In this document: piece by piece, positions 39,000-41,237 of the stretch
How the letters are laid out: each line of letters opens with the position of its first letter
How positions within the stretch are numbered: position 1 is the first letter of the stretch
Assembly (NCBI GenBank): GCA_041748175.1
Contig: JBGTDU010000007.1
Location: forward strand, 1-41,237
DNA: 41,237 nt
Direction: 5' to 3'
Source of the DNA: JAHEJB01 sp041748175
Lineage (GTDB): Bacteria > Bacteroidota > Rhodothermia > Rhodothermales > Rubricoccaceae
The notes under the pieces: generated by a model
The model's database searches: none
Told to the model about the DNA's origin: nothing
The model's input: only the letters and a program-made list of their open reading frames with translations
Program-made: the position numbers and the translations under genes

Positions 39000-39348
39000 A
39001 TGAAAACAACTTCTTACAGACTACTCACGTTTTGTGTGTTCTGCTTTTTCGGAGTATTTGTAACTTCTGGATTGGTGGCGCAACCTGCCGGGTTCATTGA
39101 CTGTGGAACCGAAGTTGATTCGCGACTACTGCTCCTTGGAGATCGAGCTTGACCGGCCGCACCGGCTTACGGCCCACGTCTATGATGCTAGCGGAAGGCG
39201 GGTTTTTGTAGAGGAACTCGGCGAATTGGGAAGCGGCATACATATGAGGTCGCTGGATTTCTCGTGGCTTGCAGCAGGTTCGTATGTCGTTCGCGTCAGA
39301 AGTGCCAATTTTCAGTCGGCCACGGTACTTGTTTCAAAAGTTGGATGA
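39000..39348 (+). pseudogene. Broken secreted-protein gene: signal-peptide start fused out of frame to a type IX sorting domain
   Basis: From ATG 39000 a signal peptide is encoded (MKTTSYRLLTFCVFCFFGVF, then VAQPAGFIDCGTEVDSRLLL) and stops at TGA about 39151. In another frame, 39130-39348 encodes LELDRPHRLTAHVYDASGRR as part of LEIELDRP..., then VFVEELGELGSGIHMRSLDF and SWLAAGSYVVRVRS, a typical type IX C-terminal sorting domain. The middle of the protein is absent. The best reading is an internal deletion that left the two ends in different frames near 39120-39140. The first part resembles the beginning of the gene at 40694. Confidence 0.7.
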
Positions 39349-39407
39349 AGACTATAGCCGGTGTGGCTGACAAGCTCGCGCGTCATCAACTAAAACGGAG
39401 GAAACTC

Positions 39408-39536
39408 ATGCTTATCTCTACTCGACACGTCAATGCTGTCCACGCTACGCGTTGGCTACTCATTTTGGCCTGCATAGCGGCGTGGTCGTTCCAGATCTTG
39501 TCGGCTCAGTCCGTTGCGACCGAGGTTAGATGGTGA
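39408..39536 (+). pseudogene. Truncated secreted-protein start
   Basis: A 42-codon frame with a good Shine-Dalgarno (GGAGG, ACGGAGGAAACTCATG) encodes a signal peptide, HATRWLLILACIAAWSFQI, LSAQ, then SVATEVRW and stop. Immediately after begins copy B of the repeated leader. It looks like the 5' end of a secreted-protein gene whose body was replaced by the repeat during recombination. A genuine tiny protein is less likely. Confidence 0.55.
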
Positions 39537-39542
39537 GGAAAT

Positions 39543-39798
39543 GTAGTGTGGGCCACAAGTAAACATAGAGCCCCGTCCCACAGTTGGTGCGGTTGGGGGT
39601 TTTTCCTGCGCAGGGCGATTTCACTTGCATCTCTGTAGGTGGGGTTGTACCTATGGGGTAGTGGAGGTTGACCTATGCGCTACGTGGCGTTCATAATCCT
39701 TGCCCTGTCCCTCTCGACTGGAAGTATAGCACAGGAGGATAATGGTCTAGGTAGAATCCAACAGCGAGCCGATTTGTCAAGGACTCTTCCAAATGGAT
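39543..39798 (+). repeat. Duplicated leader + signal-peptide module, copy B
   Basis: This is the second copy of the leader seen at 37811-38064, with a few substitutions and small length differences (ATG 132 bases after its start against 130 in copy A). It includes the hairpin, the TTG/TACCTATG box, GGAGG and the coding start of paralogue B. Confidence 0.9.
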
Positions 39799-40655
39799 GG
39801 ATTAATGCGCCGGCCGGAGTTGAACCGGACACGACTAGCCCTTGGCGCTATTACCCTCTCCACATCGGCAACGTCTGGGAGTATGAATGGGAGAATGGCT
39901 TCATGCGTCACGGCATAGATCGAGACACGGTTATTGACAATGTTAATTATGTAATCTTCCAATTACAGTTCTTTAATTCTAGCGGTGGAAGCGCGGATGT
40001 TTTTGAGTCGCCATTACGATACGACACGATGTCGGCCACAGTTCTGGTTCGGTCTCCTGATGGAGTGGAGGGACCCCATCGTTATGCTAAATGCAGGTTA
40101 GATTACGATTTTGGCGAAACCGCTAAATGCCTGAACGCGGTGGTTAGAGGCGGCCCAGACAGCCTCTATGTCTTCGGCTCGGAACCGCCAGCAGACACAT
40201 TGTTCAATGCCACCTTCAAAATTTTTGACTATGGTCTTGGTGTTTACGAATTCGTTGCCGGCATTGGAAATGTTTTCGAGTACAATGACAAGTCGTCGTA
40301 CGTACATAGACTCCGCTATGCTATTATTGACGACGTTGTTTATGGCGCCCCTGTGATTCCGGTCGGGACGGAAGGTGTCGCCCCACGGGATAGTCACCTG
40401 ACAATCCTCCGTGTGAGCCCGAATCCATTTCGAACTCGCACCCACGTCGAATTTGAGGTGTCGCAAACGGGTCCAATTCGTATTGACATCTTCAACATGC
40501 TCGGACAGCGAGTTCGGCACATTGATCTTGGTGTACTGGCGTCCGGATCACACGTCCTGGAACTGGAAGGTAGAGGACTCGCTGCCGGACAGTACGGTGT
40601 TCACATTCAAAGCAACAGGCACGGGGCAACAGTCATGGTAGTTCGGCTGCTTTGA
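39675..40655 (+). CDS. Secreted protein with type IX C-terminal sorting domain (paralogue B)
   Basis: The protein has 326 residues. Signal MRYVAFIILALSLSTGSIAQ, then EDNGLGRIQQRADLS and PDTTSPWRYYPLHIGNVWE as in paralogue A. The middle differs (DTVIDNVNYVIFQLQFFNSS, LDYDFGETAKC, FKIFDYGLGVYEFVAGIGN), keeping mainly spacing and scattered residues such as the paired RLDxDF...C. The C-terminal sorting domain is RVSPNPFRTRTHVEFEV, FNMLGQRVRHIDLG, GRGLAAGQYGVHIQSN. Ligand or enzymatic role unknown; the pattern of a conserved head and variable body suggests surface proteins that diversify. Confidence 0.85.
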   Translation: MRYVAFIILALSLSTGSIAQEDNGLGRIQQRADLSRTLPNGWINAPAGVEPDTTSPWRYYPLHIGNVWEYEWENGFMRHGIDRDTVIDNVNYVIFQLQFFNSSGGSADVFESPLRYDTMSATVLVRSPDGVEGPHRYAKCRLDYDFGETAKCLNAVVRGGPDSLYVFGSEPPADTLFNATFKIFDYGLGVYEFVAGIGNVFEYNDKSSYVHRLRYAIIDDVVYGAPVIPVGTEGVAPRDSHLTILRVSPNPFRTRTHVEFEVSQTGPIRIDIFNMLGQRVRHIDLGVLASGSHVLELEGRGLAAGQYGVHIQSNRHGATVMVVRLL

Positions 40656-40693
40656 ATCGATTGTACAATCTAACAGGTCAGGGAGGTAGCACA

Positions 40694-41122
40694 ATGGGTC
40701 ACACACAGCAACTCGCAATTGCAATCATCTTTACGGCAATAGCCTGCACAACGACAGTCAGCAATGTATTGTCTGCTCAAACGCCATTTATTTGTGCTGT
40801 TGATACGACGGGATTGTTGCTTATGCAGTCGCCTGTTGATGACGGTCGCATCGTGAAATCACTCATTGTGCTGGTGCGGTTTAGAGATGAGGCATATGAA
40901 CCCAATCGCTATTGGTGGCCCCTTTCGGGAAGTCCGAGCGAGCTCCAAAGGCCGCTTGATTTACACAGTGCATTGTTTGCGCCTTCTTCTAATCCGTCTA
41001 CGTTCGAGGACTCTACCGTTTCGGACTATTTCTATAAGCAATCGGTCTCAGTTCCTCCGAGCGCACTGACTCCCTTCATCATGTACGCGGACGTATGGGG
41101 TAATGTCCCAGGGCGTGTGTAA
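40694..41122 (+). pseudogene. 5' part of a secreted M6-type peptidase-like gene, cut by an insertion element
   Basis: There are 142 codons from ATG 40694, with GGGAGG at 40680-40685. After a signal peptide (LAIAIIFTAIACTTTV to VLSAQ) it reads SLIVLVRFRDE, LHSALFAPSSNPSTFEDSTV and SDYFYKQSV. Secreted M6 (InhA-like) peptidases commonly start with a strand like VLLVxFxD, then F, then xSVxDYYxxxSxGxL. The frame ends within DVWGNVPGRV where the sequence changes to the presumed insertion-sequence end, so the HExxH part is missing. The peptidase assignment rests on this N-terminal pattern only. Confidence 0.5.
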
Positions 41123-41237
41123 AAATTGAGAGGGTGCCGCCTCGCGGAGGGTAGGTTTGAAATATCAACCACAAACCACCCAACACGAGGCAACACCCAT
41201 GAAAACGAACCTATCACCGGCGGCCCGGATGAGCAAG
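41111..41237 (+). mobile_element. Probable left end of an insertion sequence (IS256-like?), cut by the window edge
   Basis: GGGCGTGTGTAAAAATTGAG at 41111 has the look of IS256-family ends (GG..TGTGTnnAAA). A hairpin follows, GGGTGCCGCCTCG (41132-41144) with CGAGGCAACACCC (41186-41198), 11 of 13 pairs, just before an ATG at 41199. Thirteen codons remain: MKTNLSPAARMSK. This would be the start of a transposase. The family call is from memory of terminal sequence style; the right end and target duplication lie outside the window. Confidence 0.4.
41199..41237 (+). CDS. Start of a possible transposase (partial, runs off the window)
   Basis: There are 13 codons (MKTNLSPAARMSK) after the hairpin of the presumed insertion-sequence end. 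Too short for identification. Confidence 0.3.
   Translation, partial: MKTNLSPAARMSK

Noticed and set aside
1..41237. tRNA, rRNA, riboswitch or CRISPR features
   Set aside because: I looked for cloverleaf-type arms with CCA-like ends, conserved rRNA segments and regularly spaced repeats and found none. A covariance-model search would be needed for certainty on small RNAs.

Overview
The window looks like chromosome of a free-living Gram-negative bacterium of the Bacteroidota/Rhodothermota side, perhaps Rhodothermia-like. The evidence is two proteins with C-terminal type IX secretion (Por) sorting domains, many lipoproteins, several TAnnTTTG-type promoter boxes, a TonB/LolA envelope and GC-rich coding DNA. 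The genus assignment is inference. I found no tRNA, rRNA or CRISPR array.

Layout. 1-250: a small inverted-repeat (MITE-like) element. 0.25-4.8 kb: mostly plus-strand metabolic and envelope genes (acyl-CoA thioesterase, small secreted barrel-like protein, B12-binding domain protein, RmlD-like reductase, SnoaL-like protein, VOC protein on minus, FKBP lipoprotein). 4.8-7.6 kb: recQ and a lipoprotein on minus. 7.7-12.0 kb: plus-strand proC, hisA, lolA-like, flippase-like membrane protein, OB-fold-like lipoprotein and a small unknown. 12.1-16.9 kb: minus-strand dps, rlmB, PLP decarboxylase (carrying an in-frame repeat), M16 peptidase, VOC protein. 17.0-21.0 kb: 5'-nucleotidase-like lipoprotein, an unknown lipoprotein, and a Rieske/glutamate-synthase fusion.

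21.0-27.5 kb is the most remarkable part. The minus-strand carA - orf60 - orf73 - carB pyrimidine/arginine operon has a two-gene restriction-modification unit (NotI-type nuclease plus D12-class adenine methyltransferase) inserted exactly at the carB stop codon. A second copy of the last ~33 carB codons lies on the far side. The two copies differ only at synonymous positions and in the stop codon, so the incoming DNA probably brought its own carB 3' end from a relative. The nuclease and methyltransferase genes sit 1 and 2 bases behind their upstream neighbours and are probably co-transcribed with carB. The carA leader holds a terminator-like hairpin that may be an attenuator.

27.7-37.6 kb: a TonB-like protein; folB-folK-deoxynucleoside kinase with overlapping genes; an operon of a seven-haem TPR cytochrome lipoprotein and an EF-hand/monohaem lipoprotein; a membrane protein; an 837-residue membrane/coiled-coil/Pro-Glu repeat/helix-hairpin-helix protein; and a PfkB-family kinase.

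37.8-41.2 kb is AT-richer and unstable. Two paralogous type IX-secreted proteins share a near-identical leader, signal peptide and N-terminus but differ downstream. Between them lie two broken secreted-protein genes. A third gene resembling the start of a secreted M6-type peptidase is cut by what looks like the left end of an insertion sequence at the window edge.
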